From Pseudomonas tolaasii NCPPB 2192 (GTDB lineage Bacteria > Pseudomonadota > Gammaproteobacteria > Pseudomonadales > Pseudomonadaceae), in the NCBI RefSeq assembly GCF_002813445.1, contig NZ_PHHD01000001.1, positions 1,550,001-1,614,000 of the forward strand: 64,000 bases of DNA, given 5' to 3'. Position 1 is the stretch's first letter, and each line of letters begins with the position of its first letter. This document shows positions 28,443-38,100 of this stretch, piece after piece. A model generated the notes under the pieces. It had not been told where the DNA came from and searched no databases. It saw only the letters and a list, made by a program, of their open reading frames with translations. The translations under genes and the position numbers were made by a program.

Positions 28443-30929
28443 TCAGAACTGATAGCTTACCGTCGCACTGACGTTACGCTCTTCACCTAAATAGCAGAAA
28501 TTAAGGCTGGCACAGGACGCTATGTAGGTTTCATTGGTCAGGTTGTTCGCATTCAAACGCACATCCACGCCTTTTAATCCCACTCTGCCCAGGTCATACC
28601 CAACGGAAGCATCAAACAACGTGTAGGCCGGCACCTTCATCGTATTTTCGGCATCTGCCCAACTGTATCCGACATACCGGACCCCGCCCCCAAGCCGAAA
28701 ACCATCCAGCGCGCCGCTATTGAATGCGTAGTCCGCCCACACCGACGCCATATGACGAGGCGCCTGCGTCGGGGAGTTGCCCTGGTTCTCTATCAAGTTA
28801 TCGGCGGAGCTTAATGTGCTCACCATCGACTTGCTGTACTTGATGTCGGTAAAGGTGTAACTGCCCAGCAACTTCAGGTTATCAGTCAGCTGCATATGCG
28901 CTTCCAGCTCCAGGCCCTGTGAGCGAACCGCGCCTACAGCCCGATAAAAGTTTTCCTGTGGCAGTTTGGTCGCCAGGTTTTCCTGATCGATCCGAAACCA
29001 GGAGGCTGTAAACAGGTTGTCCGTCCCTGGCGGTTGATACTTCAAGCCGGCCTCCCACTGCGTGCCGTTGGTAGGGGCCAGAGGATTGCCAGCGCTGTCG
29101 GAATAGGAGTTCGGGTTGAAAGACTCGGAATAGCTGATATAGGGTGCCAGCCCGTTGTCGAATAGGTACAACGCTCCTGCGCGCCCTGTCAGCTTGGTGC
29201 GTTTATCACTGATCTCTGTTCCCACTGGGCGGCCAGCCTCAGCGAGACGGTTCTCATCAGAGGTCTCCACCCAATCCTGGCGCAAGCCCAGAGAGAACCG
29301 CCACTTATCCATTTCAATCAGGTCTTGCAGATAAACGCCGGTCTGCTCAAGCCGTCGCAGGTAGCTGGTCGGGTTGTAGTAGGTGATGGTGGAATTGCCG
29401 TAGGCGGGGTTGAAGGCATTGATTGGCTGCAATGAGCCACTGCTCCAGTCCACCACGGTTTTACGCCGTTGATAGTCCGCCCCCATCAGCACCGTGTGTT
29501 GGGTCGCCCCGGTAAAAAATTCCGCCTGTAGCATGTTGTCGAGAATGAACGCATGCAGCTTCTCATCGCCTCCCGAGTAATAACGGTTCAGCTCATTGCT
29601 GGTCGACGTGGTCCAGCCATAGGCATACACCTGATCCAGCCGGACCTTGGAGTCCAGGTAGCGGAAGTTTTGCCGTGCGGTAAATACATCGTTGAAGCGA
29701 TGCTCAAACTGATAGCCGAACGACTGCTGGTCACGCTTATAGCCATCAACACCTGGCTCGCCTTCGAAGAAATGGCTGGAAATTCGATCACCATTGCGCT
29801 GATGCAATGCGCCATCCGCCGGCATACCGCCGTGATAGCCACCATCGGGGTCATGTTGCAGATATGCCTGAAGCGTCAGCGACGTGTCCTCGGTAAAGTC
29901 GATGCTCAGCGTCGGCGCCAACGCGTAGCGCTTTTCTTTGGCGTGGTCGAATTGTGTGTCGGACTTGTCTGCCAACCCCGTCAGGCGATAAGCAACGCGT
30001 TTGTCATCATCCACCGGCCCGCTGAAGTCAAAACCCATGCCCTGCTGGCCATGATTGCCGACGGTCGCTTGTAGTTGGTGATAGGGCGAGAACAACGGCT
30101 TCTTGCTGGTCAGCGCAACCAGGCCGCCAGGCGAGCTACGCCCATACAAAACGGAAGACGGTCCTTTCAGGATGTCCACGCGTTCAAGAAAATACGGATC
30201 CACCTGCATCGTGCTGTAGGTGCCGCTGTCACCCATGGACTTCAAGCCGTCCAGGTAAATATTATCCACAGAGCCATCATTGAAACCGCGCATGGCCACG
30301 TAGTCATAGCGATGGGTAGCACCATACGGGTTGGTCAATACCCCAGGGGTGTACCGCATGGCTTGCGCCACAGTCTGGGAGCCCTGATCGTCCATTTGCT
30401 CGCGTGTTACCACAGACACGGTTTGCGACGTTTCCAGCAGCGCCGTACTGGTTTTGGTGGCGATCTGGCTGTGTGTTGCGTTGTAGCCCGCCATGCTCCC
30501 CAAGGCATTGCCCAATGCGAAGCCTTTGATATCGGTAGTGGGCAGCGTCAATGTGCTGCCTTCCTGCTGCGTCTGCAGAATAAAGCTCACACCGTCCTGA
30601 GAATCCGCCTGCAACCCGGAGCCGGCAAGCACACGATTCAAGCCCTGCTGAGCCGAATACTCACCCTGCAACCCGGCCGATTCTCGCCCCCGAGTTTGCT
30701 CAGGCGTGCTCGAAAGGGTGATGCCCGCCTGGCGAGCAAACTGATTGAGTACATCACTCAGCGGTCCGGCAGGAATGTCGTAACGCTGGTTGACCCGCTC
30801 AGCGCCAGCTTGTGCAGCCATGCCGATGATCGGCACAGCGCCCATGCCCACAACGGTCGACAGTAACGCCGCTCGTATGGCTTTAGCTAAAAGAGGGTGG
30901 GAAGGGTCGTGAAAAAAACGCACAGTCAT
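28443..30929 (-). CDS. TonB-dependent siderophore receptor with signalling domain
   Basis: Outer-membrane receptor of 828 residues. The signal peptide ends near residue 43. It is followed by an STN signalling domain (about 48-115: YDIPAGPLSDVLNQFARQAG), a plug domain (about 155-265, with VDILKGPSSVLYGRSSPGG) and a 22-strand barrel ending in the aromatic VSYQF. The last loop CASLNFCYLGEERN with paired Cys is shared with FhuA/FoxA-type hydroxamate receptors. The STN domain and the FecR/ECF genes upstream show that ligand binding should signal its own expression. A hydroxamate siderophore such as ferrichrome or ferrioxamine is likely but not proven. Confidence 0.93.
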   Translation of the reverse strand: MTVRFFHDPSHPLLAKAIRAALLSTVVGMGAVPIIGMAAQAGAERVNQRYDIPAGPLSDVLNQFARQAGITLSSTPEQTRGRESAGLQGEYSAQQGLNRVLAGSGLQADSQDGVSFILQTQQEGSTLTLPTTDIKGFALGNALGSMAGYNATHSQIATKTSTALLETSQTVSVVTREQMDDQGSQTVAQAMRYTPGVLTNPYGATHRYDYVAMRGFNDGSVDNIYLDGLKSMGDSGTYSTMQVDPYFLERVDILKGPSSVLYGRSSPGGLVALTSKKPLFSPYHQLQATVGNHGQQGMGFDFSGPVDDDKRVAYRLTGLADKSDTQFDHAKEKRYALAPTLSIDFTEDTSLTLQAYLQHDPDGGYHGGMPADGALHQRNGDRISSHFFEGEPGVDGYKRDQQSFGYQFEHRFNDVFTARQNFRYLDSKVRLDQVYAYGWTTSTSNELNRYYSGGDEKLHAFILDNMLQAEFFTGATQHTVLMGADYQRRKTVVDWSSGSLQPINAFNPAYGNSTITYYNPTSYLRRLEQTGVYLQDLIEMDKWRFSLGLRQDWVETSDENRLAEAGRPVGTEISDKRTKLTGRAGALYLFDNGLAPYISYSESFNPNSYSDSAGNPLAPTNGTQWEAGLKYQPPGTDNLFTASWFRIDQENLATKLPQENFYRAVGAVRSQGLELEAHMQLTDNLKLLGSYTFTDIKYSKSMVSTLSSADNLIENQGNSPTQAPRHMASVWADYAFNSGALDGFRLGGGVRYVGYSWADAENTMKVPAYTLFDASVGYDLGRVGLKGVDVRLNANNLTNETYIASCASLNFCYLGEERNVSATVSYQF

Positions 30930-31015
30930 GATCAGGGTCCGTTGAGGCCGGTGAAGGCAGATTGAAGGGCTTACTGTCTAAGCCGGACTCACGGAAAAAA
31001 GCCGCCAAAAAACTA

Positions 31016-31972
31016 TCAGGCCAGGCGCTCCAGGCTCGCCCACCATCGTGTTCGGTAGCGCACTCGAACGGGCAGTGTCTGGGCAAGCACCGCCAATAGC
31101 TTGTCTGTGTCATCGAGACGGAAAACTCCGGATAACTGCAAGTGCGCGACATCCGCAGCACAGCCCAGGTAGCCATGGCGATACCGTCCCACTTCTGAAA
31201 GGAAATCATCGAGACGCATGCTCCGTGTCACAATCAGGCCATCGGCCCAGGCAGCCATATCCATTGTGGGGGAGCGCGCAAGAATGGCCCGGTTCTGCTG
31301 CACGCGATAACTTTCTCCTGCGTGAACGTGAGTCGGCAGCCCATCTGCCCCTTTGGGCGAGTCAATGGCCACATTGCCGCTGACCACCGTCAAGCGTGTG
31401 CAGTCACTGTCCTGGCGTACCGCAAAGCGCCCATCGAGACCTTCGAGCAAGCCATGCGAGGTTTCGACCAGCAACGGCGCCGACGAAGCCGCGCCGCAGC
31501 TCACCAGGATTTCGCCACGAACCAGCGTGATAAGGCGTTGCTGCGGATTGAAGTTCAGATCCACCGCCGTGTCGGTGTTGAGTTGCAGGCGAGTGCCATC
31601 GGGCAGTTGCACACTTCGCCGCTCGCCTGTCGCTGTCGCCAGGTCGGACGTCCAGCGTTGCCAGCCAGTCAGGTCGCGGCTCACCCAGGCCGCCGACCCC
31701 ACGAGTACGGCGCCAGACAACATCTTCAGTGCCTGTCGACGGCCCAAGCCCTTTGCGCCGTTCTCCAATGTCGCCTGCGCCCCTGGAATGGTCGCCAGCT
31801 GGCTGCTCAGTTCCTGCTGAAGCGCCTGCACGCGTTGCCACGCCAGCTCATGTTCATCGTGGGTCGCGCGCCAGTGTTCGCATTGCTCATGCAGGCGAAC
31901 GTTGGCGCGGTTATTTCGCAGGCGCAGGGTCCAGCTGATGGCCTGCCTGACCACCGACGCGTCAGGTCTCAT
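31016..31972 (-). CDS. FecR-family anti-sigma regulator
   Basis: Inner-membrane regulator of 318 residues that relays the signal from the receptor's STN domain to the ECF sigma factor. A cytoplasmic N-terminal region (about 1-80; ISWTLRLR, HEQCEHWRATHDEHELAW) resembles DUF4880. A membrane segment follows (about 82-98), then the periplasmic FecR domain (GERRSVQLPDGTRLQLNTDTAVDLNF). The start ATG overlaps the end of the sigma gene by 11 bases. The receptor gene follows 86 bases after its stop. Confidence 0.92.
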   Translation of the reverse strand: MRPDASVVRQAISWTLRLRNNRANVRLHEQCEHWRATHDEHELAWQRVQALQQELSSQLATIPGAQATLENGAKGLGRRQALKMLSGAVLVGSAAWVSRDLTGWQRWTSDLATATGERRSVQLPDGTRLQLNTDTAVDLNFNPQQRLITLVRGEILVSCGAASSAPLLVETSHGLLEGLDGRFAVRQDSDCTRLTVVSGNVAIDSPKGADGLPTHVHAGESYRVQQNRAILARSPTMDMAAWADGLIVTRSMRLDDFLSEVGRYRHGYLGCAADVAHLQLSGVFRLDDTDKLLAVLAQTLPVRVRYRTRWWASLERLA

Positions 31973-32477
31973 AACGCACTACGTAACAATGATAGAGCGC
32001 GTCCGCGACGTACCTTTCTACCGACCGCAACGACACCCCCATCTGCTGTGCGATCTGTCTGTAAGTCAGCCCATCGCACTGGGCCAGCAGAAACGCCTTA
32101 CGTACCTTCGGCTTGAGCCCGTCCAACAGACGGGAGACTTCCTCCAGAAGCTCAAGCACCAACGCACGCGCTTCGGCACTGGGCGCCAATGCCTCCGGCA
32201 GGTGGGCGATTGATTCGAGATAAGCGCGCTCGATTTCCTCGCGGCGCCAGTGATCAATTACCAGGCCTCGGGCGATGGTGCGCAGGAAAGCGCGCGGGGC
32301 CTTGAGTTCAAAGCGTTCGGTTTTCTGCAGGAGGCGTACGAAGGTGTCTTGCGCCAGGTCTGCGGCATCGGCGGCATTGCCCAAGCGGCTGCGCAGCCAG
32401 GTGTCGAGCCAGTTGTGATGGGTGCAGTAAAGCGTCTGCACAACACGGTTACACGGGATGTACTCGGAAGACGACAT
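31962..32477 (-). CDS. ECF sigma factor, FecI-like
   Basis: Extracytoplasmic-function sigma factor of 171 residues for the iron-uptake set. Region 2 (about 20-85) has AADAADLAQDTFVRLL and RAFLRTIARGLVIDHWRRE. Region 4 (about 115-165) has LTYRQIAQQMGVSLRSVERYVADAL as helix-turn-helix. Region 3 is absent, as in all ECF factors. It should direct polymerase to the receptor promoter in the 30930-31015 gap. A Fur-box-like site lies 26 bases before its ATG, so iron starvation should switch on the cascade. Confidence 0.95.
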   Translation of the reverse strand: MSSSEYIPCNRVVQTLYCTHHNWLDTWLRSRLGNAADAADLAQDTFVRLLQKTERFELKAPRAFLRTIARGLVIDHWRREEIERAYLESIAHLPEALAPSAEARALVLELLEEVSRLLDGLKPKVRKAFLLAQCDGLTYRQIAQQMGVSLRSVERYVADALYHCYVVRYET

Positions 32478-32502
32478 TCAAACGGGCCCGGCCAAACGCC
32501 AC

Positions 32503-32522
32503 AAATGATAATTAGTCGCATT
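32503..32522. promoter_or_regulatory. Candidate Fur box upstream of the ECF sigma gene
   Basis: On the minus strand the site reads AATGCGACTAATTATCATTT. This agrees with the Fur consensus in the ATTATCAT half and in the AATG start, with about four mismatches in the left middle. The position just upstream of a FecI-type gene supports the call. Confidence 0.6.
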
Positions 32523-32756
32523 GTCTGGAAGGCTGATAAATTTTGCAACTCTGAACCGCTGCTGCTACCACTGGTCGTCTTCCTACGTAAAAACTAGATG
32601 CATCTCACAAATTTCTAAGATTTGTCGAAGCTTGGCCGAAAGCCTGATGAGCCATGCGTGCACCGAAATAGAGCGGCCTACAGAGCCTGCCTATCCCGTT
32701 ACATGGAATGTTCCACTCGGCACGCTCATCCCCCTTTGGCAAAAGAAGTCGATGAA

Positions 32757-34637
32757 ATGAATCTTAAGTTCAGTCATAAAATTCTGTTGGCCGCGTCAGG
32801 CGTCGTGGTTTTGGCCTTCGCGTTGTTCACGCTCTATAACGATTACCTGCAGCGCAGCACCATCACGCAAAACCTGGAGTCGTCCATTCAACAGTCCGGT
32901 GAGCTGACCGCCAGTAGCGTGCAGAACTGGCTCAGCGGTCGAATCCTGGTGCTCGAAAGCCTGGCGCAGAACGTCGCCCATCAAGGCAGCAACGCTGACC
33001 TTCCCGGTTTGGTTGACCAGCCTGCCTTCACCTCGAACTTCCAGTTCACCTATGTCGGCCAAACCAACGGTGTGTTTACGCAACGCCCCGACGCCAAGAT
33101 GCCGGACGGCTACGATCCACGGCAGCGTCCTTGGTACAAACAAGCCGTCGCCGCCGATAAAACCATGCTGACCCCCCCTTACATGGCGGCCGTAGGCGGG
33201 CAGATCGTGACGATCGCTCTGCCGGTCAAAAAGAACGGAGAGTTGTTGGGTGTCGTCGGTGGGGACCTGAGCCTGCAAACCCTGGTGAAGATCATCAATT
33301 CGGTGGATTTTGGCGGTATCGGCCATGCGTTTCTGGTCAGCGCCGATGGCCAGGTCATCGTCAGCCCTGACCAGGATCAGGTGATGAAAAACCTCAAGGA
33401 CATCTACCCGAATACCCCTGTGCGCATCGAAAAGGTCAGTCAGGAAGTCGTCTTGAACGGTAAGGACCGTATTCTTTCGTTTACCCCGGTCAGCGGTTTG
33501 CCAGGTGCGGATTGGTACATCGGCCTGTCAGTCGATAAAGACAAAGCCTACGCGCCACTTGGCAAATTCCGTACCTCGGCGTTGATTGCGATGTTGATCG
33601 CGGTGGTCGCAATTGCGGTGCTGTTGAGTCTGTTGATTCAAGTGCTGCTGCGCCCGCTTACCACCATGGGCGTCGCCATGCAGGACATTGCCCAGGGCGA
33701 AGGTGATCTGACTCGTCGTCTGGATGTCACCAGCAAGGACGAGTTTGGAGAAGTGGGCAGCGCCTTTAACCAGTTTGTTGAGCGTATCCACGCGTCCATT
33801 GCTGAGGTGTCCTCGGCGACTCGCCAGGTTCACGACCTGTCGCAGCGCGTCATGGCCTCCTCCAACGCCTCAATCATCGGCTCGGACGAGCAAAGCGCGC
33901 GCACCAACAGTGTGGCTGCCGCGATCAACGAACTGGGGGCCGCCACTCAGGAAATTGCGCGTAACGCGGCGGATGCTTCGCAACACGCCAGTGGTGCCAG
34001 CGAGCAGGCCGATGGCGGCCGCAAAGTGGTGGAGCAAACCATTCTGGCGATGTCGGAACTTTCGCAAAAAATCAGTTTGTCTTGCACGCAGATCGAAACG
34101 CTCAACGCAAGCACCGACAACATTGGTCACATCCTGGACGTGATCAAAGGCATCTCCCAGCAAACCAATTTGCTCGCACTCAACGCCGCCATCGAGGCCG
34201 CGCGTGCCGGGGAAGCCGGGCGCGGGTTCGCTGTGGTCGCCGATGAAGTGCGTAACCTGGCCCACCGCACCCAGGAATCCGCCGAAGAGATCCACAAGAT
34301 GATCACCTCGCTTCAAGTGGGCTCCCGTGAAGCTGTGACCACCATGAACGCCAGCCAGACCTCCAGCGAAGAAAGCGTTGAAGTCGCCAACCAGGCCGGT
34401 GCGCGGCTGGTCAGCGTGACGCAGCGAATTGTCGAAATCGATGGCATGAACCAGTCGGTCGCCGCCGCCACCGAGGAGCAGACGGCCGTGGTGGAAACCC
34501 TCAATGTGGACATCAACCAGATCAACCTGCTGAACCAGCAGGGTGTGGCCAACCTCAACGAAACGCTCAAGGACTGTGATGCACTGTCCCAGCAAGCCAG
34601 CCGTTTGAAGCAGTTGGTCGACAGCTTCAAAATCTGA
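32757..34637 (+). CDS. Methyl-accepting chemotaxis protein, amino-acid-sensing dCache type
   Basis: Chemoreceptor of 626 residues. Two membrane segments (about 9-30 and 277-300) enclose a double Cache periplasmic domain. A HAMP domain (RPLTTMGVAMQDIAQGEGDL) and a signalling domain with the hairpin GISQQTNLLALNAAIEAARAGE follow. The Cache domain has Y-x4-R-x-W-Y (YDPRQRPWY) and later VGGDLSL with the Asp, the signature of amino-acid-binding dCache receptors such as PctA. The start ATG 32757 is chosen because the first membrane helix follows at once; the ribosome site is weak. It is transcribed alone. No C-terminal pentapeptide tether is visible. Confidence 0.93.
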   Translation: MNLKFSHKILLAASGVVVLAFALFTLYNDYLQRSTITQNLESSIQQSGELTASSVQNWLSGRILVLESLAQNVAHQGSNADLPGLVDQPAFTSNFQFTYVGQTNGVFTQRPDAKMPDGYDPRQRPWYKQAVAADKTMLTPPYMAAVGGQIVTIALPVKKNGELLGVVGGDLSLQTLVKIINSVDFGGIGHAFLVSADGQVIVSPDQDQVMKNLKDIYPNTPVRIEKVSQEVVLNGKDRILSFTPVSGLPGADWYIGLSVDKDKAYAPLGKFRTSALIAMLIAVVAIAVLLSLLIQVLLRPLTTMGVAMQDIAQGEGDLTRRLDVTSKDEFGEVGSAFNQFVERIHASIAEVSSATRQVHDLSQRVMASSNASIIGSDEQSARTNSVAAAINELGAATQEIARNAADASQHASGASEQADGGRKVVEQTILAMSELSQKISLSCTQIETLNASTDNIGHILDVIKGISQQTNLLALNAAIEAARAGEAGRGFAVVADEVRNLAHRTQESAEEIHKMITSLQVGSREAVTTMNASQTSSEESVEVANQAGARLVSVTQRIVEIDGMNQSVAAATEEQTAVVETLNVDINQINLLNQQGVANLNETLKDCDALSQQASRLKQLVDSFKI

Positions 34638-34647
34638 CCTGCCGTGT

Positions 34648-34673
34648 GCAGGAGCGAGGCCTCTCGCTCCTGC
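34648..34673. terminator. Convergent hairpin between the chemoreceptor and mgoD-like genes
   Basis: Perfect eleven-base stem GCAGGAGCGAG / CTCGCTCCTGC with a four-base loop, between two genes that end towards each other. It has no long T run, so it may act with a factor or as a barrier. Confidence 0.6.
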
Positions 34674-34676
34674 TGA

Positions 34677-35135
34677 TCAGCCGAGCATCTGGCGAGCGTT
34701 TTCCAGCGCTGCGTCGATAAAACCCTGGGCAAACCTTTCAAATTCCGCCTGCGACGTTGCGACGGGTTCGCCAACGAGTGTCCAGGTCGCCCTCGAGCGG
34801 TTCGCATCAACCGCCTGCACACTCATTGCGGCCCACAGTCGGGCGATCCCCAGGGTGTTGTAGAGCGTGGTCCACGTCATGTACATGGCCTCGTCATCCC
34901 GGCTATTGAGTTGCTCGACAACGCAATGGCCATCGCGGAAAAACTTCTTGCGCAGTGCGCCGACGCCGGCGCCGGTCATTTCGATGTGCGAAAGGGCAGG
35001 AATGAAGGCATCGAAGCCGGCGAAATTGCCAACCAACTGCCAAAGGCAAGTGGCTTCACAGTCGACTTCAATCGACGCCACCAAAGGTGCGCCCTGCGGG
35101 TTCCGGATTAATGTGTCTGGTTGCAACAGTTTCAT
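34677..35135 (-). CDS. mgoD: SRPBCC-family (polyketide cyclase-like) protein, MgoD-like
   Basis: Helix-grip protein of 152 residues. It begins with a beta strand (SIEVDCEATCLWQLVGNFAGFDAF) and a long C-terminal helix (EFERFAQGFIDAALENARQML), as in SRPBCC/START-like domains. It has no signal peptide. It lies 20 bases after the NRPS gene and closes the four-gene operon, which is the position and type of mgoD in Pseudomonas syringae and of the pvf cyclase gene. A role in the last step of the signal's biosynthesis is inferred from the operon; the chemistry is not visible. Confidence 0.8.
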   Translation of the reverse strand: MKLLQPDTLIRNPQGAPLVASIEVDCEATCLWQLVGNFAGFDAFIPALSHIEMTGAGVGALRKKFFRDGHCVVEQLNSRDDEAMYMTWTTLYNTLGIARLWAAMSVQAVDANRSRATWTLVGEPVATSQAEFERFAQGFIDAALENARQMLG

Positions 35136-35155
35136 GTGGAGGTCCTGAAAACAGG

Positions 35156-38100
35156 TCAGAGAAAGTCGATGGCCTTGAGGTGGTCGCAGCCTTTGCGCAG
35201 CAGAGCCGGGCTCTTTTGCGGGTATTGCTCACCCATCGCGGCTACACCCTGGCGTGCGTTTTCGTGGCAGATCATTGAGGTGTCGCTGAAGTCTTCCGCG
35301 AGTTCATCCAGGTAAAACCCCAGCACGCCAAACAGCGCGTTGTCAGGCCCGACGGCCCGCAACGCTTGCTGCCACTGCGCAATGCTGACGCGTTCAAAGC
35401 GGTGGCCCGCCTGATGAAATGCATCCAGGTAGTCATCCCAACTCAAGGGTTGCGGGTTATGCAGGTTGAACACGTTGCGCCCGGCGGCAAAGTGGCTGCT
35501 GTGGAAGGCGATAAAACGGGCGAAAAAGTCCACCGGCATCAGATCGAAACTGACCGAAAGGCGAGGCAGCAGGCCCAACTGCAGCGAGCCCTTGAGCATC
35601 AGCATCAGCCGGTTGTTGTGCGGTTGGCACACGCCGCTGTGGCTATTCAATGCAATGTTTCCTGGGCGATGGATATTCACCCACGCGCCTTGCGTGGTCG
35701 CTCGCCCCAACAACCGTTCGGCAACCCACTTGGAAAGGTTGTAGCCATTCCTGATGTAGAGCGGCGGTGTGGCCACAGCCGGTGCTTCAAGAATTTTGCC
35801 CTGCGCGTCCCTATGGCTGCACGCTGACAGCGTCGAAATAAAGTTGAGGACTTTCTTGCAATGGGTTTCACACAGGCGCACACATTCAAGTGCTGACTCG
35901 ACGTTTTCCCTGGCAAGCGAGGCATAGTCCAGCACATGGTTGACCCGCGCCGCGCTGTGTACCAATACGCCGTGGCTGCGGGCGATGTGGTCGTATACCT
36001 CCCCGGTCAGTCCGAGGCGAGGCTGGCTGATGTCGGCGGCGTAGACCTGCACGCGGCTGAGGTCCAGATGCTCCAGGCGGAACTCGCGCAAGGCTTTGGT
36101 AAACCGTGCCATCGCCGACTGACCGGGCTGCTCTCGTACCAGGCAAGTGACCCGTTGCGCGCCGGCTGCCAGCAATGCTTCGACGATGTGCACTCCGACA
36201 AAGCTGTTGGCTCCGGTGACTATCACCTTGCGCGGGTCGCCCGCTTGCCCCGCTGGCAGTATGTCGATGTTCAGCGGCTGACTCGCGTCCTTTTCCATCT
36301 GGCCCGAGGGTGTATCGGGCAGTGCTCCATTTTCCATCAACACGGCGAGCGTACGAATGGTCGGTGCTTCGAAAAAACGGCTCAAAGAGACACTGCGGCC
36401 AAACCGTTCACGCAATCGCAACAGCAAGCTTGAGAGCAGGATGGAGTGGCCGCCCAGGCTGAAGAAGCTGTCATCAAGGCCAAGTCCCGCATCCGGCACG
36501 CCGAGCAACTCGCCCCATAGCCCGCACAGGTGCGCTTGCATGGGCGTCAGTGTGTCAAGGCGGGCGGTAGTAGCGCTCGGTGCGGGCGGGGCCACCAATG
36601 CCTGACGATCGATCTTGCCGTTGTGCGTGCAGGGCATTGCGGGCAATTCCCGCCACACTTGGGGGTGCATGTAGGCTGGCAACCACTCGCGCGCGTGCTG
36701 TTGCAGGTTCGCCAGCGTGGCGCCCGGTTCGGGCTGGGCGACAACGCTGTAGATCCTGTGATCGCGGTCGATCACCACGGCAACCTGACGAAACAAGCGA
36801 CTGTTGCGCAGGCATTGCTCGATCTCCCCGGGTTCGACCCGAAAGCCACGGATCTTCACCTGATCATCCCGCCGGCCACCCAACTCGATCCCTTCGTTGG
36901 TCCACATCGCCAGATCGCCGCTGCGGTATGCCGGGAGAAGCTGACCGTCGGGCAACGTCAGCGTGATGAACGGGTTTTCGTTCTGCCGCGGCGCATTCAC
37001 ATAGCCCAGGCTGACCCCGGGCCCGACGATATACAGATTCCCCATTACCTGCTCATCCACCGGCTGCAGGTCGTCATCGAGGATCAGCACCTGGCTGTTG
37101 GCGATGGGGCGGCCCACGTTTCGGTTGCTGTCGCCGCGCAGGAATCGTCGGTGGGTGACCAGCACCGTGGCCTCGGTGGGGCCGTAGAGGTTGTGCAACC
37201 GGCATTGGTCTGCCAATTGTTCTATCACATGCGGTTCGCAGGCATCGCCACCGGTGAGCAGGTGGGACAGCCCCAACGGTTGGTCCAGGGGCAAAATACT
37301 CAACAAGGCCGGCGGCAGAAAACCATGGCTCACACGTTGTTGGCGCATCAGCTCGACCAGTTGCTGAGGGTCGCGGCGCTGGGCTTCACTGGGGATGACC
37401 AGCTCGGCACCGGCGATCAGGGACGGGAAAATATCGATCAGTGACGAGTCGAAACTCAAGGGTGAAAACTGCAGAACGCGGCTCTGCTCATCCAGCGTCA
37501 AACAGTCCCCGGCCCAAGCCGTGAAATGCGCAAGATTGCCCTGGCTGAGCAATACCCCCTTGGGCTGCCCGGTGGTGCCGGAGGTAAATAGCACCATGCA
37601 GGGGGCATCGAGGCGGGGGCGTTTTTGCATCAATGGCAATGTGAGAGGGGTCGTCTCGACGTTGGCGACGTCCAGATGAATGAACTGATCACGCAAGGGG
37701 TGGTAACCGTTGCCCAGCAACACCCTGGCCCCGGCGCTTTCCAGCATGGCGTGCTGGCGCTTGGGCGGATGATCCGGCGCGAGCGGCAAATACACCGCGC
37801 CGAAGCCCAGCACTGCAAGAATGCTGGCGTACAGATCAACGGATTTTTCCAGGCATACGCCGACCACCGGCGCGTCGATGCCCGCCAGCAAAGGCGACAG
37901 GGATTGCTGAATCGACAGGGCTCGCGCCTGTAATTGTCGGTACGTCAGCACGCTGCCCGCGATGTTCAGCGCTGGCCGTTGAGCAAAACGCTGAAGGCTG
38001 GCCTGCAGTTGTTCAATCATCGGCACACGGGCTGTTTGCAGCAGTGTTGGCTGCGCCGTGTGGTTGAAATGATGCCTATACGCCAGAGCATCCAGCCCTC

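Noticed and set aside
30883..31209. A 108-residue frame between the receptor and FecR-like genes
   Set aside because: It mostly overlaps the FecR gene in another frame, has no ribosome site and no recognisable motif.
32257..32597. Plus-strand frame across the ECF sigma gene and its promoter
   Set aside because: No homology pattern, and it covers a convincing minus-strand sigma factor gene.
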